In this document: positions 15,359-24,839 of the stretch, one piece after another
Position numbering within the stretch: the stretch's first letter is position 1
Layout of the letters: the number at the start of each line of letters is the position of its first letter
NCBI RefSeq assembly: GCF_900215155.1
Contig: NZ_LT907980.1
Span: 496,001-560,000, forward strand
From: Marinobacter sp. LV10R510-11A
GTDB taxonomy: Bacteria > Pseudomonadota > Gammaproteobacteria > Pseudomonadales > Oleiphilaceae
Direction of reading: 5' to 3'
Length of the DNA: 64,000 nt
Program-made: the position numbers and the translations under genes
The notes under the pieces: generated by a model
Told to the model about the DNA's origin: nothing
Database searches by the model: none
Seen by the model: the letters and a program-made list of their open reading frames with translations, nothing else

Positions 15359-17953
15359 TTAAGCGATATTCGCTGCAGCTGCCTTGCTGGTGTAGTTGTC
15401 CATCTGGTCAAAGTTGAGATACTTGTAGATCTCTTTTGACATGCTGTTCAGGTTCTTGGTGTGCTCCAAGTACTCCTGTGGCGTCGGGATTCTACCCAGT
15501 ATCGCGCCCACAGACGCCAGTTCCGCAGAGGTTAGATACACGTTGGCACCATCGCCCAGGCGGTTCGGGAAGTTACGGGTAGACGTGGACAGCACGGTGC
15601 TCTTGGCAGCTACCCGTGCCTGGTTCCCCATACAAAGTGAGCAGCCTGGCATTTCGGTGCGTACACCCGCGGTACCGTAAATATTGTAATAGCCTTCTTC
15701 CATCAGCTGCGACTCGTCCATTTTGGTTGGCGGCGCCATCCATAGACGGGTTTTCAGAGGTGCTTTGTTCTGCTCTAGCAGCTTGCCAGCCGCGCGGAAG
15801 TGACCGATGTTGGTCATGCAGGAGCCGATGAATACTTCGTCTACCTTGTCGCCAGCCACTTCAGAAAGGAAGCGGGCATCGTCAGGATCGTTCGGGCAGC
15901 ATACGATTGGCTCTTTGATGTCAGCCAGATCGATCTCGATCACGTGTGAGTACTCTGCGTCTTTGTCAGCACGCATCAGGCTTGGATTTGCCAGCCACTC
16001 TTCCATACCCTGAGCGCGACGCTCAAGGGTGCGTGGGTCGCCGTAACCTTCTGCAATCATCCAGCGCAGCATGGTGATGTTGGATTGCAGGTACTCTGCA
16101 ACAGACTCTTCAGACAGGTTAATGGTACAGCCCGCTGCGGAGCGCTCAGCAGAAGCATCAGACAGTTCAAACGCTTGCTCGACAGTCAGCTGTTCCAGAC
16201 CTTCAATTTCCAGTACGCGACCGGAGAATTCGTTGATCTTGCCTTTCTTCTCGACGTTCAATATGCCGTTCTTGATGCCGTACAGCGGAATGGCATGAAC
16301 CAGATCACGCAGGGTGATGCCGGGCTGCATTTCGCCTTTGAAGCGCACCAGAACCGATTCTGGCATGTCCAGCGGCATAACGCCGGTGGCAGCTGCGAAC
16401 GCAACCAGGCCAGAACCTGCAGGGAACGAGATGCCCATCGGGAAACGGGTGTGAGAGTCACCACCGGTACCCACGGTATCTGGCAGCAACATACGGTTCA
16501 GCCAAGAGTGGATGATGCCGTCGCCGGGACGCAGCGAAACACCGCCACGGGTTTTGATGAAGTCGGGCATGGTGTGTTGCATTTCAACGTCAATCGGCTT
16601 TGGGTAAGCCGCAGTGTGACAGAATGACTGCATCACCAGGTCTGCCTGGAAGCCCAGGCATGCCAGATCTTTCAGCTCATCACGAGTCATCGGTCCCGTA
16701 GTATCCTGAGAACCAACGGTTGTCATCTTCGGCTCACAGTAGGTGCCGGGACGAACGCCTTGGCCTTCTTCCAGACCACAGGCTTTACCAACCATTTTCT
16801 GGCCCAGAGTAAAGCCCTTGGTGCCCGCTTCCGGGTCAGCTGGTAGACGGAAAGTGTCCGTTACGCCCAGCCCCAGTGTTTCACGGGCCTTGGTGGTCAG
16901 GCCACGACCGATAATCAACGGAATACGGCCGCCGGCCTGTACTTCGTCAAGAATGACATCAGACTTGAAGCCGAACTCGGAGATGACATCGCCATTTTCG
17001 TTCAGAACTTTGCCTTCATACGGGCGGATATCGATAACATCGCCCATGTTCATGTCGTCTACCGGTGCTTCGAATACGAGGGCGCCGGCATCTTCCATGG
17101 TGTTGAAGAAAATAGGCGCAACCTTGTTACCGATACACACACCACCACCGCGCTTGTTCGGTACGCCGGGAAGATCATCGCCGAAAAACCAAAGTACAGA
17201 GTTGGTGGCTGACTTACGTGAAGAACCGGTACCGACTACGTCACCGACAAAGGCAACGGGCAGGCCCTTGGCTTTGATTTCGTCGATCTGACTCATCGGG
17301 CCCTTAACGCCGGGCTCTTCAGGCTTCAGGCCATCGCGTTCCATTTTGTAGGCAGCGAGGGAGTGCAGTGGAATGTCTGGGCGTGACCAGGCATCCGGTG
17401 CAGGAGACAAGTCATCGGTGTTGGTTTCACCGGTTACTTTGAAGACAGTCATCTTGATGCTGTCAGCAACCTTGTCACGCTTGGTAAACCACTCAGCGTT
17501 GGCCCAAGACTCAATGACAGATTTGGCAACCGCATTCCCGGCGTCCATTTTCACTTTCACGTCGTTAAACGCGTCAAACATCAGCAAAGTGTGCTTCAGT
17601 TCGGTACCGGCCAGTTCGGCCAGCTCTGCATTATCCAATAACTCGACCAGAGTGGTGATGTTATAACCACCCTGCATCATGCCAAACAACTGGATCGCTT
17701 TGGGCTTGTCGATCAGAGGCGAGCTTGCTTCATCTTTAACGATGGCGGTCAGAAAAGCGGCTTTTACATAAGCGGCTTCGTCAACGCCTGGCGGAACGCG
17801 ATTCTCAAGCAAATCAACTAAGGTGCGTTCTTCACCTGCAGGCGGATTCTTCAGTAATTCTACCAAAGCAGAGGTTTGTTCGGCGCTCAGCGGCTTGGGG
17901 GGGATGCCCTGAGCCGCACGTTCTGCAACGTGTTCACGGTACGCTTCTAACAC
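15359..17953 (-). CDS. acnB: Bifunctional aconitate hydratase 2 / 2-methylisocitrate dehydratase
   Basis: About 864 aa, the AcnB length. The enzyme isomerises citrate to isocitrate with a 4Fe-4S cluster. The N-terminal HEAT-like domain (LEAYREHVAERAAQGIPPKPLS) precedes the swivel domain (GDVVGTGSSRKSATNSVLW), unlike AcnA order. Cluster-type cysteines are visible in FIGSCMTNIGHFRAAG and MPGCSLCMGNQARV. The GTG at 17953 is chosen because AcnB proteins start with (M)LEAYR and AGGA lies eight bases before it; the frame is also open from ATG 17968. It converges on the accessory island. Confidence 0.96.
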   Translation of the reverse strand: MLEAYREHVAERAAQGIPPKPLSAEQTSALVELLKNPPAGEERTLVDLLENRVPPGVDEAAYVKAAFLTAIVKDEASSPLIDKPKAIQLFGMMQGGYNITTLVELLDNAELAELAGTELKHTLLMFDAFNDVKVKMDAGNAVAKSVIESWANAEWFTKRDKVADSIKMTVFKVTGETNTDDLSPAPDAWSRPDIPLHSLAAYKMERDGLKPEEPGVKGPMSQIDEIKAKGLPVAFVGDVVGTGSSRKSATNSVLWFFGDDLPGVPNKRGGGVCIGNKVAPIFFNTMEDAGALVFEAPVDDMNMGDVIDIRPYEGKVLNENGDVISEFGFKSDVILDEVQAGGRIPLIIGRGLTTKARETLGLGVTDTFRLPADPEAGTKGFTLGQKMVGKACGLEEGQGVRPGTYCEPKMTTVGSQDTTGPMTRDELKDLACLGFQADLVMQSFCHTAAYPKPIDVEMQHTMPDFIKTRGGVSLRPGDGIIHSWLNRMLLPDTVGTGGDSHTRFPMGISFPAGSGLVAFAAATGVMPLDMPESVLVRFKGEMQPGITLRDLVHAIPLYGIKNGILNVEKKGKINEFSGRVLEIEGLEQLTVEQAFELSDASAERSAAGCTINLSEESVAEYLQSNITMLRWMIAEGYGDPRTLERRAQGMEEWLANPSLMRADKDAEYSHVIEIDLADIKEPIVCCPNDPDDARFLSEVAGDKVDEVFIGSCMTNIGHFRAAGKLLEQNKAPLKTRLWMAPPTKMDESQLMEEGYYNIYGTAGVRTEMPGCSLCMGNQARVAAKSTVLSTSTRNFPNRLGDGANVYLTSAELASVGAILGRIPTPQEYLEHTKNLNSMSKEIYKYLNFDQMDNYTSKAAAANIA

Positions 17954-18147
17954 GGTTTGGATCCTCATCAGTTGGTATGTCCCGCACCTTAGGCAGCATG
18001 CCTGGCGGGAGCTTTATGGCGGAAAGACGTTAAGTTGGCGCTGTATTCTATAGGAAAGCACTTATAAAGTTAAGTTGGACGGTGGTCGGAGAAACCTGAT
18101 AGCTGCGTTATAATCGCCGGTCCATTGAATTAACGTTGCTACTCACC

Positions 18148-18774
18148 ATGAATCACAAAACAGACTCTATGACCCAGGCCCTGCAAGAGATCCACGATTT
18201 TCTGCCCTGTGCTACGCCGCAGCAGTGGATTGATAACGCACTGGCCAATCAAGATCTGATGCTTATTGATCATGCCCATTGCGAGAAAAAGGCAGCGTCG
18301 ACGGCGCTCAGCCTGATGTACCGCTATGTAGAGAATACCGATCTGCTTAACAAAATGTCTCGCTTGGCCCGGGAGGAGTTGCGGCACTTTGAGCAGGTTC
18401 TGGCCATCATTAACAAGCGCGGCGTGACCTACTGCCACCTGACACCCGCGCGCTACGCGGCAGGGCTGCGCAAAGACGTACGCACGGAAGACCCGGGCCG
18501 CTTGGTGGATGTAATGGTGGTGGGTGCCATCATCGAAGCCCGTTCATGCGAACGGTTCGCCGCGCTGGTTCCGTTTCTGGATGATGAATTGGCAGATTTC
18601 TACAGCAGCCTACTTAAATCTGAAGCGCGCCATTATCGGGATTACTTGGCGCTGGCCGAGAAGGCCAACGGCGGGCCCGTGGACGAGAGAGTTGCGGAGT
18701 TTCTGGCGATTGAAAAACAGCTTATTCTGGAGCCGGATAAAGAGTTCAGGTTCCACAGTGGGCCAATTGCCTGA
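18148..18774 (+). CDS. miaE: tRNA-(ms2io6A37) hydroxylase
   Basis: About 208 aa. MiaE is a diiron monooxygenase that hydroxylates the isopentenyl group of ms2i6A37 in tRNA. The iron ligands are visible in the ferritin-like helices: HCEKKAASTALSLMYRY, LAREELRHFEQV (ExxxH), GAIIEARSCERFAALV and KSEARHYRDYLAL (ExxxH). The frame opens at 18136; MNHKTDSMTQ at 18148 is a likely start. It is divergent from acnB. A TATAAT at 18109-18114 could be its -10 box, but I see no good -35. Confidence 0.93.
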   Translation: MNHKTDSMTQALQEIHDFLPCATPQQWIDNALANQDLMLIDHAHCEKKAASTALSLMYRYVENTDLLNKMSRLAREELRHFEQVLAIINKRGVTYCHLTPARYAAGLRKDVRTEDPGRLVDVMVVGAIIEARSCERFAALVPFLDDELADFYSSLLKSEARHYRDYLALAEKANGGPVDERVAEFLAIEKQLILEPDKEFRFHSGPIA

Positions 18775-18777
18775 GTG

Positions 18778-19662
18778 TTAGGTTAGCGCGCGGCACAGGC
18801 CAATCCAGGCGTCGATACCCGCGCTCCGGTACTTCTGTTTGTGCAGAATGAAGTAGAACTGCCGTTTGAAATTCCGGTTTTCCGGGGTTTTCAGTGGCAC
18901 CAGGCTGCCGCGTTTGAAGGCATCCTCAAGAACGACTTCTGACAAGCAGCCTATGCCCAAATCAGCTTCCACGGCTCGCTTGATGGCTTCGGTGTGCTCC
19001 AGTTCCAGCAGTACGTTCAGGCTTGGGAGCAGGCCGTGCATGCCGCGCTCGAAGCTTTGCCGAGTTCCGGAACCTTGCTCTCTCATGACCCAGGTGGCGT
19101 CTCGGAGATCTGCATCCGAGAGCTCTTTCTTTGCTGCCAGCGGATGTGTGGGTGAGCAGAAGACCACCAGTTGGTCGCCGCGCCAAGGCAAAACGTCCAG
19201 CTCCGAAGACTGCAGTTCACCTTCAATAAGGCCGATATCGAGTTCGAAATCTTTGACCCTGCGTGCGATGGTGCTGGTATTGGCCACTTCTAGTGACACT
19301 CTGGGCTGGGTAGGGGTATTCATGTATTGGGCCATTACGCCAACAGCTAGATAGTTACCTATAGTTAAGGTGGCTCCAACTTTTAAGGCACCTACTTCGG
19401 TATGTTTGCTAAAGGCTTGTTCCAGCTCTGTTGCTTGTGCGAGCACGGCTTCCACCTTGGGGCGATAGAGCCGCCCAAGCTCATTCAGTTGCAGGCGTTT
19501 GCCAACACGATCGAATAACTGGATATCGAATTGGTTTTCCAGTTCCTTAAGTGCGCTGCTTGCGGCAGATTGAGACATGGCAAGCGATTCTGCAGCACGG
19601 GTAATGTTCTGGAAGTGCGCGGCGGCTAAAAAAACTTCGAGTTGCCTGAAACTGTACTTCAT
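18778..19662 (-). CDS. finR: LysR-family regulator, FinR-like
   Basis: 294 aa from ATG 19662 (MKYSFRQLEVFLAAAHFQNI). The frame is open much further upstream, but a LysR protein begins at this helix-turn-helix, so the extension is rejected. The winged helix (ITRAAESLAMSQSAASSALK) is followed by the periplasmic-binding-like effector domain (VGATLTIGNYLAVGVMAQYM). It is divergent from fpr, separated by 138 bp. This is the finR-fpr arrangement of Pseudomonas, where FinR activates fpr under redox stress. The symbol is inferred from that context. It converges with miaE with three bases between them. Confidence 0.8.
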   Translation of the reverse strand: MKYSFRQLEVFLAAAHFQNITRAAESLAMSQSAASSALKELENQFDIQLFDRVGKRLQLNELGRLYRPKVEAVLAQATELEQAFSKHTEVGALKVGATLTIGNYLAVGVMAQYMNTPTQPRVSLEVANTSTIARRVKDFELDIGLIEGELQSSELDVLPWRGDQLVVFCSPTHPLAAKKELSDADLRDATWVMREQGSGTRQSFERGMHGLLPSLNVLLELEHTEAIKRAVEADLGIGCLSEVVLEDAFKRGSLVPLKTPENRNFKRQFYFILHKQKYRSAGIDAWIGLCRALT

Positions 19663-19800
19663 AACAAAACGCTCTAAATCGACGTACCCGAATAAGGTTA
19701 TGGGAATATCCCATTTCATCGATAGGTTAGTGGTGCGGTACACTGTACGCAATCCATATTTAAAACGTTCGCCGCCGAACCGGATAGGCAAGAGGTTTAA

Positions 19801-20571
19801 ATGAGCAACCTGATAAAAGAAACCGTAACCAGCGTTCACCACTGGAACGATACCCTGTTCAGCTTCAAAACCAGCCGCGACCCAGGGTTTCGGTTCAAGA
19901 ACGGCCATTTCGTGATGATTGGCCTGGAAACTGAAGGCAAGCCTCTAATGCGCGCCTACAGTATTGCCAGTGCGAATTACGAAGATGAGTTGGAGTTTTT
20001 TTCTATCAAGGTGCAGAACGGCCCGTTGACCTCACGCCTTCAAAAGATTCAGGTGGGGGATGAGATTCTGGTGAGCCGCAAGCCCACCGGAACTCTGATT
20101 CTGGACAACCTTCTGCCAGGCAAGAACCTGTGGTTGATCAGCACCGGTACCGGTCTGGCGCCGTTTATGAGCATTATCAAGGATCCAGAAGTATACGATG
20201 CCTTTGAGAAAGTTATTGTAACTCACGGCGTAAGATATGCCTCAGAGCTTGCTTACCAGCACGAGATTGAAGCACTACCTGAAAACGAGTTCTTTGGTGA
20301 GATGGTTGAAGGTAAGCTTGAATACTATCCCACGGTAACCCGTGAGCCTTTCCGCAATGAGGGCCGGCTTACCCAAGCCATGCAGAGCGGCAAGATAACC
20401 GGTGATTTTGGCTTGCCCGACTTAAACCCTGAGGATGATCGATTCATGATCTGTGGCAGCCCGAGCATGCTCAAGGACACCTGTTCCATCCTTGACAGCA
20501 TGGGCTTCAAAGAAGCTCGGGGTGGTGACATGGGGCATTATGTGGTCGAGCGGGCCTTCGTGGAGAAGTAA
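19801..20571 (+). CDS. fpr: Ferredoxin/flavodoxin--NADP+ reductase
   Basis: 256 aa, the usual length of bacterial FPRs. The enzyme exchanges electrons between NADPH and ferredoxin or flavodoxin. The FAD-binding motif RAYSIAS, the pyrophosphate/NADP loop STGTGLAPFMS, the CGSPSML motif, and the C-terminal aromatic-free ending VERAFVEK (as in subclass I FPRs of Azotobacter and Pseudomonas) are visible. It starts at ATG 19801, GAGG lies seven to ten bases upstream, and a terminator follows. Confidence 0.94.
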   Translation: MSNLIKETVTSVHHWNDTLFSFKTSRDPGFRFKNGHFVMIGLETEGKPLMRAYSIASANYEDELEFFSIKVQNGPLTSRLQKIQVGDEILVSRKPTGTLILDNLLPGKNLWLISTGTGLAPFMSIIKDPEVYDAFEKVIVTHGVRYASELAYQHEIEALPENEFFGEMVEGKLEYYPTVTREPFRNEGRLTQAMQSGKITGDFGLPDLNPEDDRFMICGSPSMLKDTCSILDSMGFKEARGGDMGHYVVERAFVEK

Positions 20572-20623
20572 AAAGTGAGCGGGTCACTATCCTGTTGGCT
20601 TGTCCCGAATTGCACGAGATCTG

Positions 20624-20653
20624 AAACCCGAGGCCAAGGCTTCGGGTTTTTTT
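20624..20653 (+). terminator. Terminator of fpr
   Basis: AAACCCGAGGCC pairs with GGCTTCGGGTTT (12-bp stem, one wobble) followed by a seven-T run. Confidence 0.9.
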
Positions 20654-20708
20654 ATGAAGCCCAGAACAGTGTGTATAGTATTCGGTTTTAACCAACAGGA
20701 TGGACGGC

Positions 20709-21101
20709 ATGTTCTATATAGAGCTTCAGCCCCGCTTCAGCGACACGGATGCTTTGGGTCACATCAGCAATACGACATTGCCGGTATGGTTCGAGCAGGC
20801 CAGACTACCTTTGTTTAGGATCTTCCATCCGACACTGGATGTGAAAACTTGGCCACTGATTATCGCCCGCGTGGAAATAGACTTTGTGGCCCAGAGTTTC
20901 TGGCATCTGCCAGTTGAGGTTCGCACGGGCATCGGGAAGATTGGGAACAGCTCGTTCCAGGCTGTCCAGGAAGCCTGGCAGGACGGACAGTTGATTGCCC
21001 GTGGCAAGGCTGTGCTGATTCACTTTGATTACGAAGCAGAAAAAGCCGTTTCTATTTCTGAAGAAACCCGCAGCCAGTTGGCAGAGCATATGATTGAGTA
21101 A
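20709..21101 (+). CDS. Acyl-CoA thioesterase (4HBT hot-dog family)
   Basis: 130 aa. Hot-dog fold thioesterase of the YbgC/4-hydroxybenzoyl-CoA type: PRFSDTDALGHISNTTLPVWFEQAR contains the catalytic Asp of the family D-x-x-G-H-x-x-N motif. These enzymes hydrolyse acyl-CoA thioesters; the natural substrate is not predictable. ATG 20709 is preferred, with AGGA upstream; an in-frame ATG lies nine bases before it. A lipoprotein gene follows within 20 bases, so the two may be cotranscribed. Confidence 0.88.
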   Translation: MFYIELQPRFSDTDALGHISNTTLPVWFEQARLPLFRIFHPTLDVKTWPLIIARVEIDFVAQSFWHLPVEVRTGIGKIGNSSFQAVQEAWQDGQLIARGKAVLIHFDYEAEKAVSISEETRSQLAEHMIE

Positions 21102-21120
21102 TCACCCCGGCAACGGCTAC

Positions 21121-22095
21121 ATGAATGAGGTAGCGAATTTGACTAGAAACGCGTTCGGACTGATTTTTCTTGCGGGCACTCTGGCGGGCACATTGTTGCT
21201 CTCTGGCTGCGATGCTGGAAACAGCGAGCAAAGTAACGAAGAGACACGTTCAGACGCTGCCTCGACGCAGGAATTTGCCAGCGACATTTCCCTTGCCCTG
21301 AAGCCTGCCCAGTTGGACTGGGTTGGCCAGAAAATTTTCCAAAATGAATGCGCTGGTCAGTTCCAGTGCCTCATTCACTGGAATGAGTCTGAGGCGTTTC
21401 CCTCACTGGGTATTGGACATTTTATCTGGTACCCGAAAGCAGTTAACGAGCGGTTTATAGAAAGTTTTCCTGCGCTTGTTGAGTATATGGAGCAGCGCCA
21501 ACTTAATATCCCCGAATGGTTGCGGGAACTCGAGCCGTTTGATGCTCCCTGGCCAGATCGGGAAACCTTCATGCAGGTTGCGGATTCGCCCGAAATGGCA
21601 GAGTTGCGGGAGTTTCTAGCTGGCACTCAGGGGGTTCAGGCTGAGTTTATCTTCCGCCGTGCAAAAGACTCACTGGCTAAAATCGTGAAGGCGGCCCCTG
21701 AGTCACGTCGCAATGACGTGCAGAAAAGACTGCGAGCGCTAAGCCAAACGCCCGGTGGTGTTTACGCGGTTATGGATTATGTGAATTTTAAAGGCGAGGG
21801 GCTTTCACCTGATGAGCGCTATAACGGCGAGGGTTGGGGGTTGCTTCAGGTATTGATGGCGATGCCTGTATCGCCTGCGGCAACAGAGCCGGGCGCTGTG
21901 GGCTCAGCGGAAGTGCAGACTAGCGAGAAAACGCTGGCTCAGTTCCGAGAGGCTGCTGCAACAGTGCTTACCCGCCGTGCCCAGAATGCGAGCAACCCTG
22001 TTGAGCGGGAGCGCTGGCTTGCAGGATGGCTCAAGCGCTTGGAAACCTACAAAGAGCCCGTAAAGATGGGCTCGGTACCGGGCATGTCGTCCTGA
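21121..22095 (+). CDS. Lipoprotein of unknown function
   Basis: 324 aa. The signal peptide ends in a lipobox, LLLSG then Cys30, followed by Asp at +2, which by the enterobacterial rule would keep it in the inner membrane. The mature part has FQNECAGQFQCLIHWNESEA, then FPSLGIGHFIWYPK, then ERFIESFPALVEYM. I see a possible lysozyme-like resemblance (a catalytic-type Glu before GIGHF), but no family I can name with confidence. The frame opens at a TTG (21094); ATG 21121 fits the signal peptide better. It converges with the mechanosensitive channel gene. Confidence 0.7.
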   Translation: MNEVANLTRNAFGLIFLAGTLAGTLLLSGCDAGNSEQSNEETRSDAASTQEFASDISLALKPAQLDWVGQKIFQNECAGQFQCLIHWNESEAFPSLGIGHFIWYPKAVNERFIESFPALVEYMEQRQLNIPEWLRELEPFDAPWPDRETFMQVADSPEMAELREFLAGTQGVQAEFIFRRAKDSLAKIVKAAPESRRNDVQKRLRALSQTPGGVYAVMDYVNFKGEGLSPDERYNGEGWGLLQVLMAMPVSPAATEPGAVGSAEVQTSEKTLAQFREAAATVLTRRAQNASNPVERERWLAGWLKRLETYKEPVKMGSVPGMSS

Positions 22096-22139
22096 TACAG
22101 TCCCTAGATTACTTTGCCTAAAACCGAGCGGCCTGAAGC

Positions 22140-24767
22140 CTAGCGGGCTTCAGGCAGGGTGCGCACATGAATATCCCGCTGCGGGAACGGGATCTCTATA
22201 TCGGCTTCCGTCAGAGCGCCGGTGATTGAGGCGTGTATTTCATGGGACAGCGGCATGATATCCATTAGGTCTTTCACATAAACCCAAACCTCGAAATCGA
22301 TGCTGCTGTCCCCAAGCCCCACACAGAAAACCTCCGGTGCCGGGTCACTCACCACGCGCTCATTTTTATGGGCAACCTGGGTGAGTACCTCCTGAACCTT
22401 GTTTACGTCGGATCCATAGGCAACGCCCACACGGAGGATGACGCGGGTAATTGGATCTGAGAGTGTCCAGTTGGTCAGATCCTGGGTAACAAAGGTCTTG
22501 TTGGGAATAATCTGTTCTTTTCGATCCCAGTCGATCAGTGTTGTGGCACGAATGCGTATGCGCGCAACGGTGCCGGTTATGCCGTTAATGGTCACCATAT
22601 CGCCTACCCGAATTGGGCGCTCGAACAAGAGAATGATGCCAGAGACAAAGTTCGCGACTATCTCTTGAAGCCCAAACCCGAGGCCCACACCGAGTGCGGC
22701 AACCAGCCACTGCAGCTTGGACCATTGAACGCCAATCACCGCGAGGCAGGTCACCACTCCCACGATCACAAGAATGTAGGTGGTGATCGTTGTAATGGCG
22801 TAGCCAGAACCGGGTTCTAGGTTCATTCGGCTTAATACCATCACCTCCAGGGTTCCTGGAAGATTTTTAGCGGCAAGCACCGTTCCGGCCGCGACCAGCA
22901 GCGCCAGCAACGCATCGGAAAGTGTTATGGGAAGCGGGTCGCCTCCCTGCAGGTCGGTGGTAATGGTCCATAGGGTAATGTTGTTAAATAACTGAAGTGC
23001 CGGGATAACATCGGCCCAGAGAATGAGCAAGCCGGCCAGGGCCAAAGCAAAAATGACGATGCGTAGCAGGGAGGAGCTTTGTTGGCTGATGTCTTTAAGG
23101 TTCATTTTCGGCATATCCAGAGCCGGCAGAATACTCTCGTCGGAGGCGTCTTCAGCCTCTCTGGTCTCGGCTACTCTGCGTTCGACAGCGCGTTGTTCTT
23201 TGAGGCGATCGAGGGTGAGTCGCCGCTCACGTACGGATAGCGCTCTCAGGCCGAGGTAATAAAGTAACGAGCTGAAGGCCAGCCAGCATATGGAAACAAA
23301 CAAGTTTCGCTCAAGCTGCAAAGCGGTGTAGTGGTAGCCGATCAGGGACGCCGACGCCAGTACAAGAGGGGCCGTAACCGCCATAACGTGCAGGAAAAGG
23401 AGTAGCCCGCCGTGGGATTTGTAAGCTCTCACTGCCTTCATGATGCGCTGTGCAAATACTGCCAGTGCGATGGATACCAGAGCAAATAGCAGGCGGCCGA
23501 GGCTGTCGTCAAATTGCGCGCCCTCAGGTGTTGAGCTGGTTGATGTGGTGATGATGGTGATGGGAATAACAAAGGCCATCAGTAAAGGTATTTCCCGGCG
23601 AATAACCAGCAAAGAGTTTGGGTTCCAGTGAAAGTGGCTTTCTCCAAGCCCTTGTTTGCGGGCTACGTTGCGGATAAAGGCGAGCAAAAACATAATAAAG
23701 GCGGCTGCGGTGAAGCCTTTCGACAGTGCCGCGAAAAATGCGTTTCCTTCCATCAGCACCAGGGCTGCCAGCGAAAACACAAGAACCCCCGGCAATGCTA
23801 GGAGAAAGCTGTTGATCAGTGCCTTTAGTGTAAAAGCTGTGCGGTCTTCACCGACGTTTCCGACATAGCGGCTGTTGGCCAGAAGGTTATTTACGACGGC
23901 TTTACGTTTTATCAAAAGCACGATGAGAAGCAGCGCCACTAGCCCTGTGCGTTCTCCGCGCTCGCTCACTGAGCGGGTAACGGCTTCTCTCAAAGCGTCA
24001 AAACGCAGTTGAGAAACAAACCACTTGGCGGATTGGTAAAGCCCTCCGGCGGTTTCTGCATTTACCACTGCCGCACTGGGAAGCCAGAACAATCTTTGCT
24101 TTAAAAGCTTTTGGTAGTCCTGTACCTGATCCTGAAGTGCGGTCACCGTACTGTAGTATTCATTGAGCACATCAATATGCTCTGTAACGGCTTTATGAAG
24201 CTCTCGTAGCAGTTCAGACCGGCGGCTGCGTAGTTGGCTTCGGGCATCGCCATCTGGCTCTGCAATGGCCTCAAATTCTTCCAGCCGCAGCTGCTCTTCT
24301 CTTGCCGCGGATAGCTTGTTCTCGATGCCTTCAATAAGGTCTTGGGCAATACTTTGCCGCTGTAAGCGCTCAAGCCTCTGTTTTAAGAGGTCGGCGTAGC
24401 TTGCGGTTAAGTTGAGCCCGGCCTTCTCGAGCCTCAGCTCGAAACTCTCGTATTCATCCTGCAGACGGGTGAGGATGGATTCGGCGTAGGTCAATCGCTC
24501 CCGGCTCGCTATAACAGCAGACTGGCGTTGATTGAGTGAGCCCAGAAGTGCTTGGATCTGTTCGTGGATATCCGCGTCGACCGCTTTCGGTAGCTTAATT
24601 TCCGGAGGCGCATCTGTGCCTTTCTCTAGCTCTGGCTGCACGGCCGGGCGAGAGTCCTGCAGCTCATCAGAGTCTTCTGCGAGGGTGGGTAGTGCTAAAA
24701 AGCAGAGTAGAAGAACCCCGGCCAGCCATGTAGTTAAAACTGAATAACGGGTCGGGCGCTGCTTCAT
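22140..24767 (-). CDS. Mechanosensitive ion channel, MscK/KefA-like
   Basis: 875 aa. A signal peptide (residues 1-30, cut after LPTLA) precedes a periplasmic coiled-coil-rich domain (about 60-240). Around ten membrane helices follow (about 265-690). The C-terminal MscS domain contains the pore helix GLGFGLQEIVANFVSGIILL, then FERPIRVGDMVTINGITGTV and IPNKTFVTQDLTNW. The layout matches the large MscS homologues that open on hypo-osmotic shock to release solutes. It is shorter than E. coli MscK (1120 aa), so I give no symbol. It lies 72 bp downstream of lpxH on the same strand. Confidence 0.9.
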   Translation of the reverse strand: MKQRPTRYSVLTTWLAGVLLLCFLALPTLAEDSDELQDSRPAVQPELEKGTDAPPEIKLPKAVDADIHEQIQALLGSLNQRQSAVIASRERLTYAESILTRLQDEYESFELRLEKAGLNLTASYADLLKQRLERLQRQSIAQDLIEGIENKLSAAREEQLRLEEFEAIAEPDGDARSQLRSRRSELLRELHKAVTEHIDVLNEYYSTVTALQDQVQDYQKLLKQRLFWLPSAAVVNAETAGGLYQSAKWFVSQLRFDALREAVTRSVSERGERTGLVALLLIVLLIKRKAVVNNLLANSRYVGNVGEDRTAFTLKALINSFLLALPGVLVFSLAALVLMEGNAFFAALSKGFTAAAFIMFLLAFIRNVARKQGLGESHFHWNPNSLLVIRREIPLLMAFVIPITIITTSTSSTPEGAQFDDSLGRLLFALVSIALAVFAQRIMKAVRAYKSHGGLLLFLHVMAVTAPLVLASASLIGYHYTALQLERNLFVSICWLAFSSLLYYLGLRALSVRERRLTLDRLKEQRAVERRVAETREAEDASDESILPALDMPKMNLKDISQQSSSLLRIVIFALALAGLLILWADVIPALQLFNNITLWTITTDLQGGDPLPITLSDALLALLVAAGTVLAAKNLPGTLEVMVLSRMNLEPGSGYAITTITTYILVIVGVVTCLAVIGVQWSKLQWLVAALGVGLGFGLQEIVANFVSGIILLFERPIRVGDMVTINGITGTVARIRIRATTLIDWDRKEQIIPNKTFVTQDLTNWTLSDPITRVILRVGVAYGSDVNKVQEVLTQVAHKNERVVSDPAPEVFCVGLGDSSIDFEVWVYVKDLMDIMPLSHEIHASITGALTEADIEIPFPQRDIHVRTLPEAR

Positions 24768-24839
24768 GTTTTGCGATCCTCGCGTGGGCGGGCCTGCGTC
24801 GCGCTTTTAATTCATCGGGCAGGCGCTCTTTAATAGAAG

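Noticed and set aside
19663..19908. N-terminal extension of the LysR regulator
   Set aside because: LysR proteins begin at the helix-turn-helix; the extension would cross the fpr promoter and the fpr start.
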